Origin: Allofrancisella frigidaquae
GTDB taxonomy: Bacteria; Pseudomonadota; Gammaproteobacteria; Francisellales; Francisellaceae
NCBI RefSeq assembly: GCF_012222825.1
Contig: NZ_CP038017.1
Span: forward strand, 372,001 to 436,000
Direction: 5' to 3'
DNA: 64,000 nucleotides
Positions within the stretch are counted from its first letter, which is position 1, and each line of letters opens with the position of its first letter. The position numbers were made by a program, and so were the translations under genes. The notes below the pieces were generated by a model. That model ran no database searches and had not been told where the DNA came from. It saw only the letters and a program-made list of their open reading frames with translations. Positions 35,050 through 43,008 of this stretch are shown here, piece after piece.

Positions 35050-35691
35050 ATGAGAGATAAAATTTTAGGATTAGCAGCTATAAGTTCAGTTTTATTATTA
35101 GCTAGCTGTTCTAGTACTAGACCAGATAATAGCAATCTTATAAAGGATAAGTATGCTGGCGTTGATAGCTCACAGGCTTTAGAAATGTCTTCACAGATAT
35201 TTGGTTCTGAGAATATGAGTTCAGACCAAGTAGAGAAGATGAAGCAAGAGTTGATGGAAATTAATTGTAGGTCAGTATATTTTGGCTTTGATAGTTATGA
35301 TATAACAGACGATGCAAAAGCATGTTTAGACAAAACAGCAGATTATTTAGTTGCTCATCCAGACCAGCCACTTAAATTATCTGGTAACACTGACCCTAGA
35401 GGAAGCGAGAAGTACAACTTTAATCTTGGTCAAAAGCGTGGTGATGCTGTATATAAGTATTTGTTGTCAAGAAATGTAAATCAAGATCAAATGTGTGTAG
35501 TAAGTTATGGTAAATTAAAACCAGCTGCTGAGCCAACTCAATTTTATGATGAGTTTTGTGCAGGTGGGTTAAACGATGCATGTATCTACAAAGCGTCTGA
35601 AAAGGCTTACTATTTAGATAGAAGAACTGATCTTGACTTTGGTGTTAAATGTGATGAGTCTGATTCTTCTCAGCCAATAGCTCAAATGTAA
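35050..35691 (+). CDS. pal: peptidoglycan-associated lipoprotein Pal
   Basis: This 213-residue protein has a lipobox LLASC (Cys near 20) and an OmpA-C-like domain: 'VYFGFDSYDITDDAKACLDKTADYL' region (about 78-100), 'LSGNTDPRGSEKYNFNLGQKR' region (about 114-134) and 'GDAVYKYLLS.NV..DQM..VSYGKLKP'. Asp and Arg of 'TDPRGS...N..LGQKR' bind peptidoglycan. I use ATG 35050, preceded by CGGGAG, because an earlier in-frame ATG (34984) would bury the signal peptide inside the protein. The C-terminal 45 residues, with three cysteines, extend beyond E. coli Pal. Confidence 0.95.
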   Translation: MRDKILGLAAISSVLLLASCSSTRPDNSNLIKDKYAGVDSSQALEMSSQIFGSENMSSDQVEKMKQELMEINCRSVYFGFDSYDITDDAKACLDKTADYLVAHPDQPLKLSGNTDPRGSEKYNFNLGQKRGDAVYKYLLSRNVNQDQMCVVSYGKLKPAAEPTQFYDEFCAGGLNDACIYKASEKAYYLDRRTDLDFGVKCDESDSSQPIAQM

Positions 35692-35766
35692 TTTAAACTT
35701 CAACTATTTTTTTCTATCAAATTGCTCTAAAATAACCCTCATAATTTTTTTATTTAAATAAGTGGT

Positions 35767-37086
35767 ATGATTAAAATTCCTAAAATTGGTTTTGTAAGCC
35801 TTGGGTGTCCTAAAAATTTAGTAGATTCAGAACGTATAATTACTAAATTAAAAGCTGAAGGCTATGATCTTGTTGATAGTTATGAAATGGCTGATATGGT
35901 TATAGTTAATACATGTGGCTTTTTAAATTCAGCTATAGATGAGTCTCTAGAAGTGATTGGTGAAGCAATTGCTGAGAATGGTAAAGTGTTAGTAACTGGT
36001 TGTTTGGGTAATAAGGCTGAACTTATCAAAGAAAAACATCCAGAAGTTTTAAGTATCACAGGTCCACAAGATTATGAAAATTTAATCGAAGCTGTGCATA
36101 CTCATGCGCCAATTTTTGCTAATGACTTTGTATCTTTGGTGCCTCCACAAGGGATAAAACTGACTCCAAGACACTATTCATACCTAAAAATATCAGAAGG
36201 ATGTAATAATACTTGTACTTTTTGTATTATTCCAGATATACGTGGTAAGCTAAAAAGTCGCTCTATCGATAATATAATGAAAGAAGCTGAGAAGCTTAAA
36301 AATGCTGGAGTTAAAGAATTACTTGTGATATCTCAAGACACTTCTGCATATGGTGTTGATATCAAATATAAATCTGGTATTTGGAGAGATAAAGAGTATC
36401 AAAGTAATATTTTAGATCTTGCTACAGCTTTAGGTGATTTAGATATTTGGACAAGGTTACATTATGTTTATCCGTATCCTCATGTGGATAAAATTGTACC
36501 ACTTATGGCTCAGGGGAAAATACTGCCTTATTTAGATGTGCCTTTACAGCATTCATCACCAGAAGTTTTAAAGAGAATGAAGCGTCCTGCACATACGCAA
36601 AAGACTTTAGATAGAATAAACAAATGGCGTGATATTTGCCCAGATATAACTATTCGTAGTACTTTTATTGTTGGTTTTCCAGGTGAGACAGAAGAAGATT
36701 TTGAGCATTTATTAGATTTTGCAGAAAAAGCGCAGCTTGACAGGGTAGGTTGTTTTAAATATTCTGAAGTTGAAGGAGCTAAGGCAAATGGTTTTGATAA
36801 TCTTATTTCCGAAGAAGTTAAACAACAACGTTTAGATGAGTTTATGGGGTTACAAGCTCAAATAAGTGCTGATAAGTTACAAAGTTTTATAGGTACAGAG
36901 CAGCAGATAATTATAGATTCTATTAATAAAGATGAAAATTATGCTATTGGGCGAACTAAATATGATGCTCCAGAGGTTGATGGTCAGGTAATCGTTGGCG
37001 ATGCAATTGAGAGAGGTTTAAAAGTAGGAGAATTTGCTACGGTTGAAATAACAGAATCTACCGAATATGATCTTATAGCTGATTAG
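35767..37086 (+). CDS. rimO: ribosomal protein uS12 methylthiotransferase RimO
   Basis: This 439-residue radical-SAM enzyme adds a methylthio group to an aspartate of ribosomal protein S12. The UPF0004 N-terminal domain begins '[15 protein letters not shown]' with its cluster cysteines (about 13, 49, 78 in '[11 protein letters not shown]'). The radical-SAM motif [11 protein letters not shown] is at about 146-156, and 'VPLQHSS', '[14 protein letters not shown]' and a C-terminal TRAM domain (about 375-435) follow. Length matches E. coli RimO (441). MiaB is excluded by the RimO-type start. Confidence 0.96.
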   Translation: MIKIPKIGFVSLGCPKNLVDSERIITKLKAEGYDLVDSYEMADMVIVNTCGFLNSAIDESLEVIGEAIAENGKVLVTGCLGNKAELIKEKHPEVLSITGPQDYENLIEAVHTHAPIFANDFVSLVPPQGIKLTPRHYSYLKISEGCNNTCTFCIIPDIRGKLKSRSIDNIMKEAEKLKNAGVKELLVISQDTSAYGVDIKYKSGIWRDKEYQSNILDLATALGDLDIWTRLHYVYPYPHVDKIVPLMAQGKILPYLDVPLQHSSPEVLKRMKRPAHTQKTLDRINKWRDICPDITIRSTFIVGFPGETEEDFEHLLDFAEKAQLDRVGCFKYSEVEGAKANGFDNLISEEVKQQRLDEFMGLQAQISADKLQSFIGTEQQIIIDSINKDENYAIGRTKYDAPEVDGQVIVGDAIERGLKVGEFATVEITESTEYDLIAD

Positions 37087-37183
37087 GGTCCTGTTGCAAC
37101 CTAAAATTATATGTCTTTAACTGTATCAAAAATGCTCTCGAAATGCTTTGTTTAGGATCACAAAGAGATGTTCCTCAATATCA

Positions 37184-37609
37184 TTATTTTGCTTCTGCAA
37201 GTTTTTCATTAATTTGATTAAGTATAATAGTTGCATTAGCTTTGCTATCATCTTTAATATAAATAGCTGATTGATCTTTATTATCTTTAGCGGATTGGAC
37301 TACAATATTAATAGAGTCACCACTAGGAGAAACAGCTTTAATTTCAGATTTTTTCTGATCAACTGTTTGCTCTGTAGTGGTATAGTTATTTTCTTTTAAT
37401 ACTTCTTGAACAGCTGAAAAGACAGTATCTCTACTTTTTGCATATGCGTTATAAGCATCTGGGTTTTCCATCCACTCATATGCTAAAGCTCCAACTGCAA
37501 CACTGGCTAAAACTAAACCTGTAACAGCAACAGCTTCAGCTGTGCATGATGTAAGTGCCACAGAAGCTGCTAATAGTGTAGCTATTGTAAGTAATTTTTT
37601 CTTCATCAT
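37184..37609 (-). CDS. DUF3568-type lipoprotein
   Basis: This 141-residue lipoprotein (lipobox LTSC, Cys near 22) has a Val/Ala/Gly-rich stretch after the cysteine (VTGLVLASVAVGALAYEWM, about 29-47). A domain of about 85 residues follows ('VFSAVQEVLKENNY....QTVDQKKSEIKAVSPSGDSINIVVQS') that fits the DUF3568 family, common in Francisella and some other gammaproteobacteria. Function unknown. It is monocistronic and convergent with rimO. Confidence 0.78.
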   Translation of the reverse strand: MMKKKLLTIATLLAASVALTSCTAEAVAVTGLVLASVAVGALAYEWMENPDAYNAYAKSRDTVFSAVQEVLKENNYTTTEQTVDQKKSEIKAVSPSGDSINIVVQSAKDNKDQSAIYIKDDSKANATIILNQINEKLAEAK

Positions 37610-37768
37610 AATTTTCCCTCGCTATTATATTGTTTGTATAAATTAAAAGTCTAACAAATTCATTATAGCAAGCTGTTGCTATATTCTAAACTATTTTTAT
37701 TTATTTATATTGACAATAATGTCTAAATTAGAATATATTGTTTAAATAGTTGTTTTGAGTATGAAGAA

Positions 37769-38380
37769 ATGCGTGTTGAATTAAGATCTTATAGTGATAT
37801 CGCACAAGCGATAAGTAAGCTTCTTTATCCTTTTGCTGAGGTTGTTATTCATGACCTAAGTAAAAATAGAATAGAAGCAATATTTAATCCTATATCTAGA
37901 AGAGAAGTCGGTGATTCATCATATTTAGATCATATAGATTTTAAAGCTTATGACAAATTATTATCTGTAATAGGTCCTTATGAGAAGCTAAATTATGATG
38001 GACGGAAGATGAAATGTATTATTACTGTTATTCGAGATGATAAAGGTATCGTAGTAGGAGCATTATGTATAAATTTAGATGTTTCTGTTTTTGATAAGTA
38101 TCGAGCTTTAATAAATATGTTTTTGCCAGATGATGGTAATCAAATAGCAAAAGATGAACAAAATCTATTTAAGGATACTTTATATGAAAAGATAAATGGT
38201 TTTGTACAAAAATATTGTATAGATAAAAACTTGTTGTTAGATAATTTAAATCGTGCACAAAAAAAAGATTTAATTTTAGAGCTTAAAAATCAAGGAGCGT
38301 TAGATGGTAAAAATGCTAGTTATTATATTGCTAGGGCATTAGGTATTAGTCGAGCAACGGTTTACAACTATCTCAAATAA
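37769..38380 (+). CDS. YheO-type PAS/HTH transcriptional regulator
   Basis: This 203-residue protein starts with a PAS-like domain of the YheO kind (about 14-115: 'LYPFAEVVIHDLSKN.I..IFN..S.REVGD' and 'IVVGALCINLDVS'). It ends in a HTH_22/DUF2083-type helix-turn-helix ('GALDGKNASYYIARALGISRATVYNYLK', about 176-203). Such regulators act as DNA-binding sensors of unknown ligands. It is followed after 18 bases by a TauE/SafE transporter, which is its likely target or partner. Confidence 0.88.
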   Translation: MRVELRSYSDIAQAISKLLYPFAEVVIHDLSKNRIEAIFNPISRREVGDSSYLDHIDFKAYDKLLSVIGPYEKLNYDGRKMKCIITVIRDDKGIVVGALCINLDVSVFDKYRALINMFLPDDGNQIAKDEQNLFKDTLYEKINGFVQKYCIDKNLLLDNLNRAQKKDLILELKNQGALDGKNASYYIARALGISRATVYNYLK

Positions 38381-38398
38381 AACTTTAAAGGAGAAAAA

Positions 38399-39157
38399 AT
38401 GTTGATTATATTAGGAGCTGTAGTGGGTTTTGTGGCTAGTTTTATATCTACACTGCTTGGCGGTGGAGCTGGATTGATAGCAACACCAGCTTTTTATTAT
38501 ATTATTGTTCATGTATATGGTCCAAGTTATGCAATGCAAATAGCATTGGCTACGTGTTGCGGTATGTCTATATGCTTGAGTTTGATAGCTACTTATAAGC
38601 ATCAACGTAAAGGAAATATTCAGTTTGGAGAGCTAAGATATTATTTAATAGCTTTGGCCATAGGTGCTGTGATAGGAGGATTAATTGTTAAGCATATAGA
38701 TACGATTTTATTAAAGCATATTTTCTCTGTGATACTTGTATTAAGTGGTATCTGGATGATTTTACATAATGATAGTAAAATTGTGAAGCTACCATCAAAA
38801 ATTGCGTATCCAATCTGTGGGGTGTGTGGTGTATTAAGTATACTTGCTACTTCCACAACCTTTGTAACTATGTTTTTTATAAAGATGGGTGTGGATATAA
38901 AAAAAGCCATTTCGATTGCAAGCGTGTGTGTAGTTATTAGTTCAAGCATTGCTACTGTTATGTTGGTGTATGGTATTAATGTCGATGTGCCTAATACATT
39001 TGGTTATTTAAGTATACCTCTGCTTTTATCAGCTATCCCATTTTCTGTAGTTGGTAGTTTATTAGCAGTTAAATACTTAGGGATAATATCTCCAAGGTTA
39101 TTAAAGATGCTATTTATTGCATTGATGTTTATATCTGCGGTAGTTATGGTTCTATAA
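38399..39157 (+). CDS. TauE/SafE-family anion permease
   Basis: This 252-residue protein has about eight membrane helices. It shows the duplicated TauE/SafE pattern: 'LLGGGAGLIATPAFY' near the N terminus (about 19-33), 'GGLIVKHID..LLKHIFSVILVLSG' in the first half and 'SIPLLLSAIPFSVVGSLLAVKYLG....RLLKMLFIALM' in the second. Members export sulfite, sulfoacetate or similar small anions. The actual substrate is unknown. It is likely coexpressed with the YheO-type regulator. Confidence 0.88.
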   Translation: MLIILGAVVGFVASFISTLLGGGAGLIATPAFYYIIVHVYGPSYAMQIALATCCGMSICLSLIATYKHQRKGNIQFGELRYYLIALAIGAVIGGLIVKHIDTILLKHIFSVILVLSGIWMILHNDSKIVKLPSKIAYPICGVCGVLSILATSTTFVTMFFIKMGVDIKKAISIASVCVVISSSIATVMLVYGINVDVPNTFGYLSIPLLLSAIPFSVVGSLLAVKYLGIISPRLLKMLFIALMFISAVVMVL

Positions 39158-39161
39158 AGGT

Positions 39162-39189
39162 TTGAAAATAAAAAATTTTATTGTATACT
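39162..39189 (+). promoter_or_regulatory. predicted promoter of tRNA-Ser
   Basis: TTGAAA (39162-39167) and TATACT (39184-39189) are spaced by 16 bases and end 12 bases before the mature tRNA start. This is a near-consensus sigma70 pair in the expected place for a tRNA gene transcribed alone. Confidence 0.6.
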
Positions 39190-39201
39190 TTGTATCTCTT
39201 T

Positions 39202-39291
39202 GGAGAGGTGTCCGAGTGGTTGAAGGAGCACGCCTGGAAAGCGTGTATAGCTTAACAGCTATCGAGAGTTCGAATCTCTTCCTCTCCGCCA
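39202..39291 (+). tRNA. tRNA-Ser (anticodon GGA)
   Basis: This 90-base gene folds as a class II tRNA. The acceptor stem is GGAGAGG/CCTCTCC with an encoded CCA end, and the D arm and anticodon loop CTGGAAA give anticodon GGA. A long serine-type variable arm (ATAGCTTAACAGCTAT) and the T arm GAGAGTTCGAATCTC follow. It reads UCC/UCU codons. Confidence 0.97.
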
Positions 39292-39444
39292 GTGTAGAAC
39301 TGGAATATCTTATGGTGTGATATTATGTCACTGTAATTAAATATTCTTTTCTCATAAAAATTCTATTACACTTTTATGGATAAAAACAGGTTAGTGCATT
39401 TAGTAGTGAAAAAAATTAAAGAAGTGATTAATAGATAGAAGCTT

Positions 39445-39654
39445 ATGATTTCTTTAGAAACTGAGACCAAATATTATAATATAACTATATTGAGAGATCT
39501 TTTAGATGATTTACTAGTCGTATGCGATTATGGTTCAAAGCTTACTAAATTCTCCCATAGAAAAAGTATACATGTAGCTTCTATGGCTGAGGCTAATTCG
39601 ATTATTAATAAAATTGTAAATATAAGAATAAAACACGGATATAGTGTAATATGA
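39445..39654 (+). CDS. small WGR-like protein
   Basis: This 69-residue protein has the outline of a WGR domain (found with PARP and in small bacterial proteins). It has 'YYNITILRDLLDDLLVVCDYGSKL' followed after a short loop by 'HVASMAEANSIINKIVNIRIKHGY', matching the usual 'Y.L.l.rdLfG.w.lvr.wGr......f.s..eA...l..l...K...GY'. The W-G-R triad itself is changed to D-Y-G. Nucleic-acid binding is the usual proposal for the family. It is downstream of tRNA-Ser and has an in-frame stop shortly before its ATG. Confidence 0.65.
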   Translation: MISLETETKYYNITILRDLLDDLLVVCDYGSKLTKFSHRKSIHVASMAEANSIINKIVNIRIKHGYSVI

Positions 39655-39733
39655 ATTTGGATATTAATTCTCAATAATTTTTTAAAATCGTAAAAAGGTA
39701 AACGCACCATTAGTGGCAATAAGTTAAGATTAT

Positions 39734-40951
39734 CTATAGAAGCTTATCCATCTGGCCTGTACCTTCACATCGGCTACACTTAATAATTTTATTACTAATA
39801 TTAGGAATAATTCCAATACCATCACATAGTATACATTTCTCTTTTGTTACATAGTTTTTCTTTATCCAACCTTCAGGATATAAGTAAGTGCCAGTTTTAT
39901 TGCATCTACTACAATGAATATAAGTGTTTTGGTACGGTAGGGTTCCGGCACCATCACATAATATACAAACATCCTTTGTTCCTGTTATTTGATCTTCTTT
40001 TATAATTTGCCCTTTGGGTTGTTGTATAATCGAAGCATATTGGCAGTCTTTATTTATTACTGTGGGAACGTGAGAATATTTTTTTTCGCTAGTAGTACTA
40101 GTAGTCAGTTTTTCTAAAATTTTACTCTGAGGTTTATTAATTCGCCATATATCAAAAGCCTTTTTAAGCTGCATAAACTTATTACTATCCTGGAAGGACC
40201 CATTGTACTGGTATGGTATATTAGTATTGTTTTTGTTTTTATCCTTATAAAAATTTTCTCTTTCAGATACGGTATTTTTCATTTTCAACGAATAAATGAA
40301 AAGGTTTAAGTCTATATTTTGGACTCCTTTTTTAAATTCAGTATAGTATTTTTCATAATAACGTTTACTAGGCACAAGAGAGTCCATAGTTATAGAACAA
40401 TGTGTTTTTTTGATGTTAGTGTTTCCGACTGGTTTTAGTCCATATTCATTAAATTGATCATAAAAACTTTTATTAACATCACATAGTTCAAATCCTTTAC
40501 CGTATTTAGCTGCGATCATTGAAATTGAGGTCAATAAAATAATACCAATTTTTGAAAAAAAATTAGTATCTTTAAGCATAGAGCTACTATTAATAGTAGC
40601 TAGATCTTCTAGGTCAATATGATTATTGTTATTGTCAAGATCAATATTTGCAAGGCCTATGACCATCCGTGAGCTCTTATCATAACATATCAGGGTGATG
40701 TCGCCATATTTGTTAAAGATACCTTCTGCGAATCTTTGCTCCACGCGTTTGGTTAAACCATCTTCTTTATCATTATGCGAAAATGCTAAAAATTCAAGAA
40801 TCCCTCTATTATCTAAATTTGTTACTTCAATTTCAAAATCATTGCGTTCAAGGATAACGTTAAACCAGAGAGGGACAGATAAAGCTAAATTTACGTTGTT
40901 TACTTGCGAAACTCCAGATTTTAAATACTCAGATAATGGTAGCCTAAACAA
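39734..40951 (-). CDS. unknown protein, possible GNAT-like domain with C-terminal CxxCxGxG zinc knuckles
   Basis: This 405-residue protein has no signal peptide. Residues about 40-180 could be an acetyltransferase-like fold: 'MVIGLANIDLDNNNNHIDLE' then 'IGIILLTSISMIAAKYGKGFELCDVNKSFYDQFNEYGLKPVG', reminiscent of GNAT motifs A and B. This is a weak call. After a Ser/Thr-rich linker, the last 75 residues carry four CxxC units in DnaJ-like form: CILCDGAG, CSRCNKTG, CILCDGIG and CSRCEGTG. The start is TTG with a GGAGG site 11 bases upstream. It shares this knuckle only with the gene at 13255-14295. Confidence 0.8.
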   Translation of the reverse strand: MFRLPLSEYLKSGVSQVNNVNLALSVPLWFNVILERNDFEIEVTNLDNRGILEFLAFSHNDKEDGLTKRVEQRFAEGIFNKYGDITLICYDKSSRMVIGLANIDLDNNNNHIDLEDLATINSSSMLKDTNFFSKIGIILLTSISMIAAKYGKGFELCDVNKSFYDQFNEYGLKPVGNTNIKKTHCSITMDSLVPSKRYYEKYYTEFKKGVQNIDLNLFIYSLKMKNTVSERENFYKDKNKNNTNIPYQYNGSFQDSNKFMQLKKAFDIWRINKPQSKILEKLTTSTTSEKKYSHVPTVINKDCQYASIIQQPKGQIIKEDQITGTKDVCILCDGAGTLPYQNTYIHCSRCNKTGTYLYPEGWIKKNYVTKEKCILCDGIGIIPNISNKIIKCSRCEGTGQMDKLL

Positions 40952-41121
40952 ACTTATAATTGCCTCCTGGTTTGAAACTTTATTTTTGAGTTATAATAGG
41001 ATACAAGTTTGAAATTAGTTTCTGTATATAGTGGTTTTGATACACACTAGTAATTTTTGATAACTAGGTATAATCTTTGAATTAAGTGAAAGTGGCAAAT
41101 AAGGATATTATTTAAATATCA

Positions 41122-41619
41122 CTATAGTTTTAGTTGTGAGTGAGAGATTAAGTCATTAATATTATAACTAGCTATATCTTTGTGCTTTGCGAGGTGCTCT
41201 TCTAAAAGAGCAAAATCTGAATCAGCATAGGTACATAAATCACCTTTTTCATTGTAAATATCAACTTTTGCCCATACTGTGGTACGACCTTTACGGATAA
41301 TAGTAGTTTTAAAGATATGTGTTGCTTTACTATATGTGGGTTTTAGATACTTTATATTTAGGTTACGTGTCATACAAAAGGATTTACTAACCTCTAACAC
41401 GTGTTTGCCAAGGATATCATCACATAGCAATGCTATCACACCACCGTGAATAACATTATCCCAACCAACATGGTGAGGCAAACACTTAAACTTAGTATAA
41501 AAATGCTCTCCAATATGGTATAAGGGTAGTTGAATCCCAATAGGGTTTTTATCTATTGAACTAAAGCAGGTATAATCCCACGGGAATTCTATAGGTTTAT
41601 AATCATCTAAATTTATCAT
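41122..41619 (-). CDS. hotdog-fold thioesterase, PaaI type
   Basis: This 165-residue protein matches the PaaI/YbgC-like acyl-CoA thioesterase fold. It has 'H.GWDNVIHGGVIALLCDDILG' (about 56-76, with the HGG motif and catalytic Asp) and then 'TRNLNIKYLKPT' and 'GRTTVWAKVDIYNEKGDLCTYADSDFALL'. It probably hydrolyses acyl-CoA and lies downstream of the fad genes on the same strand, which fits fatty-acid metabolism. The 180-base gap to fadA suggests its own promoter or readthrough. Confidence 0.85.
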   Translation of the reverse strand: MINLDDYKPIEFPWDYTCFSSIDKNPIGIQLPLYHIGEHFYTKFKCLPHHVGWDNVIHGGVIALLCDDILGKHVLEVSKSFCMTRNLNIKYLKPTYSKATHIFKTTIIRKGRTTVWAKVDIYNEKGDLCTYADSDFALLEEHLAKHKDIASYNINDLISHSQLKL

Positions 41620-41684
41620 GTTAAATAATCTCTAGTAGTTTTTGTAAAAGTTAGTAAATTTAACCTTATCCATATAAGCAAATT

Positions 41685-41722
41685 TCGCTGCTTACTGCAT
41701 AAGCTATAGCAACATACTTATC
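41685..41722. repeat. second copy of the dispersed hairpin repeat
   Basis: Between the PaaI-type gene and fadA, the string TTCGCTGCTTACTGCATAAG followed by CTATAGCAACATACTT aligns with 49878-49913 with only scattered differences. The inner stems are weaker here (the central TACGTA is TGCATA, still palindromic). The outer stem partner is lost. It marks a repeat family rather than a single regulatory site. Confidence 0.5.
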
Positions 41723-41800
41723 ACTAATGTGCGTTATATATATAATTTATAAGTAATGCAACATTATATGCTGCTATAACAAGTAGTATCGTATTATTAA

Positions 41801-42991
41801 CTAACAACAAGCTTCAATAATACCTGCAGCGCCCATGCCTGTACCAATACACATTGTAATCATTGCATATTTTTTGCCAGTACGACGTAAACCGTGGAGT
41901 GCTTTTACAGTTAGAATAGTGCCGGTTGCACCAAGAGGGTGCCCAAGAGCAATAGCACCTCCATAAGGGTTAACTTTTTCTTGGTCAAGCTTAAGATCAT
42001 TAATTACAGCTAATGATTGGGCAGCAAAAGCTTCATTTAATTCAATCCAGTCTATATCTTGTATTGTTAAACTAGTTTGCTTAAGTACCTTAGGAATAGC
42101 TTTAACTGGTCCAATACCCATAATACGAGGATCAACTCCTGCTACAGCAAAACCTAGAAATTTACCCAGAGGTTTTAAGTTGTGTTCTTTAAGATATCTC
42201 TCGCTAACTAAAACTACTGCAGCTGCACCATCTGACACCTGTGAGCTATTTCCAGCTGTTACAGAACCACCTGCTGCAAAAGCTGGTTTTAATTTAGCTA
42301 GAGCTTCAAGTGAGGTATCTTTTCGAGCGCCTTCATCTACGGATATAGTTTCTTTATGGTTTATGATTTCGCCACTTTTCTCATTTGGCTTACGGTGATC
42401 TACATCTATCGGCAAAATCTCATCTTTAAAATAACCATTTTCGATAGCATAGATTGCTTTTTGGTGACTTTTAAGAGCAAAAGCATCTTGTTCTTGGCGA
42501 GAAACGTTCCAATCTTTAGCAACATTCTCAGCAGTAATTCCCATACCATATGCAATACCTACGTTCTCATCTTTGGCAAAAATTTCTTTACTAAAAGACA
42601 TTTTATTACCACCAAATGGAATCATACTCATGCTTTCTATACCAGCACCAATAGCAACATCCATATTGCCTTGAGCAATTTCGTTAGCAGCAATAGCAAT
42701 AGATTGTAAGCCAGAACTGCAGTAGCGGTTAATTGTAAAAGCAGGGATAGTATCAGGTAACCCTGCTAAAAGTGAAGAAATTCTAGCTACATTTAGCCCT
42801 TGCTCAGCTTCTGGCATAGCACAACCAACCACTATATCGCCGATATCTTTAGGATTAATACCAGATTCAGCAACAGTTTTTTGTAAAACATCAGCTAATA
42901 ATTCATCAGGACGTTTTTTTGCAAAACCACCTTTTTTGCCTTTTGTAACAGCAGAGCGTTTTGCAGCGACTATATATACGTTTTCACTCAT
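41801..42991 (-). CDS. fadA: 3-ketoacyl-CoA thiolase
   Basis: This 396-residue thiolase cleaves 3-ketoacyl-CoA in the last step of beta-oxidation. The acyl-accepting cysteine lies in 'NRYCSSGLQSI' (about 88-98). The second half shows 'NEAFAAQSLAV' and 'NPYGGAIALGHPLGATG' (His about 355), and the proton-donor cysteine is in 'MCIGTGMGAAGI' near 385. It is the last gene of fadD-fadE-fadB-fadA, 17 bases after fadB. Confidence 0.95.
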   Translation of the reverse strand: MSENVYIVAAKRSAVTKGKKGGFAKKRPDELLADVLQKTVAESGINPKDIGDIVVGCAMPEAEQGLNVARISSLLAGLPDTIPAFTINRYCSSGLQSIAIAANEIAQGNMDVAIGAGIESMSMIPFGGNKMSFSKEIFAKDENVGIAYGMGITAENVAKDWNVSRQEQDAFALKSHQKAIYAIENGYFKDEILPIDVDHRKPNEKSGEIINHKETISVDEGARKDTSLEALAKLKPAFAAGGSVTAGNSSQVSDGAAAVVLVSERYLKEHNLKPLGKFLGFAVAGVDPRIMGIGPVKAIPKVLKQTSLTIQDIDWIELNEAFAAQSLAVINDLKLDQEKVNPYGGAIALGHPLGATGTILTVKALHGLRRTGKKYAMITMCIGTGMGAAGIIEACC

Positions 42992-43008
42992 GCGAATACT
43001 CCTTAAAA

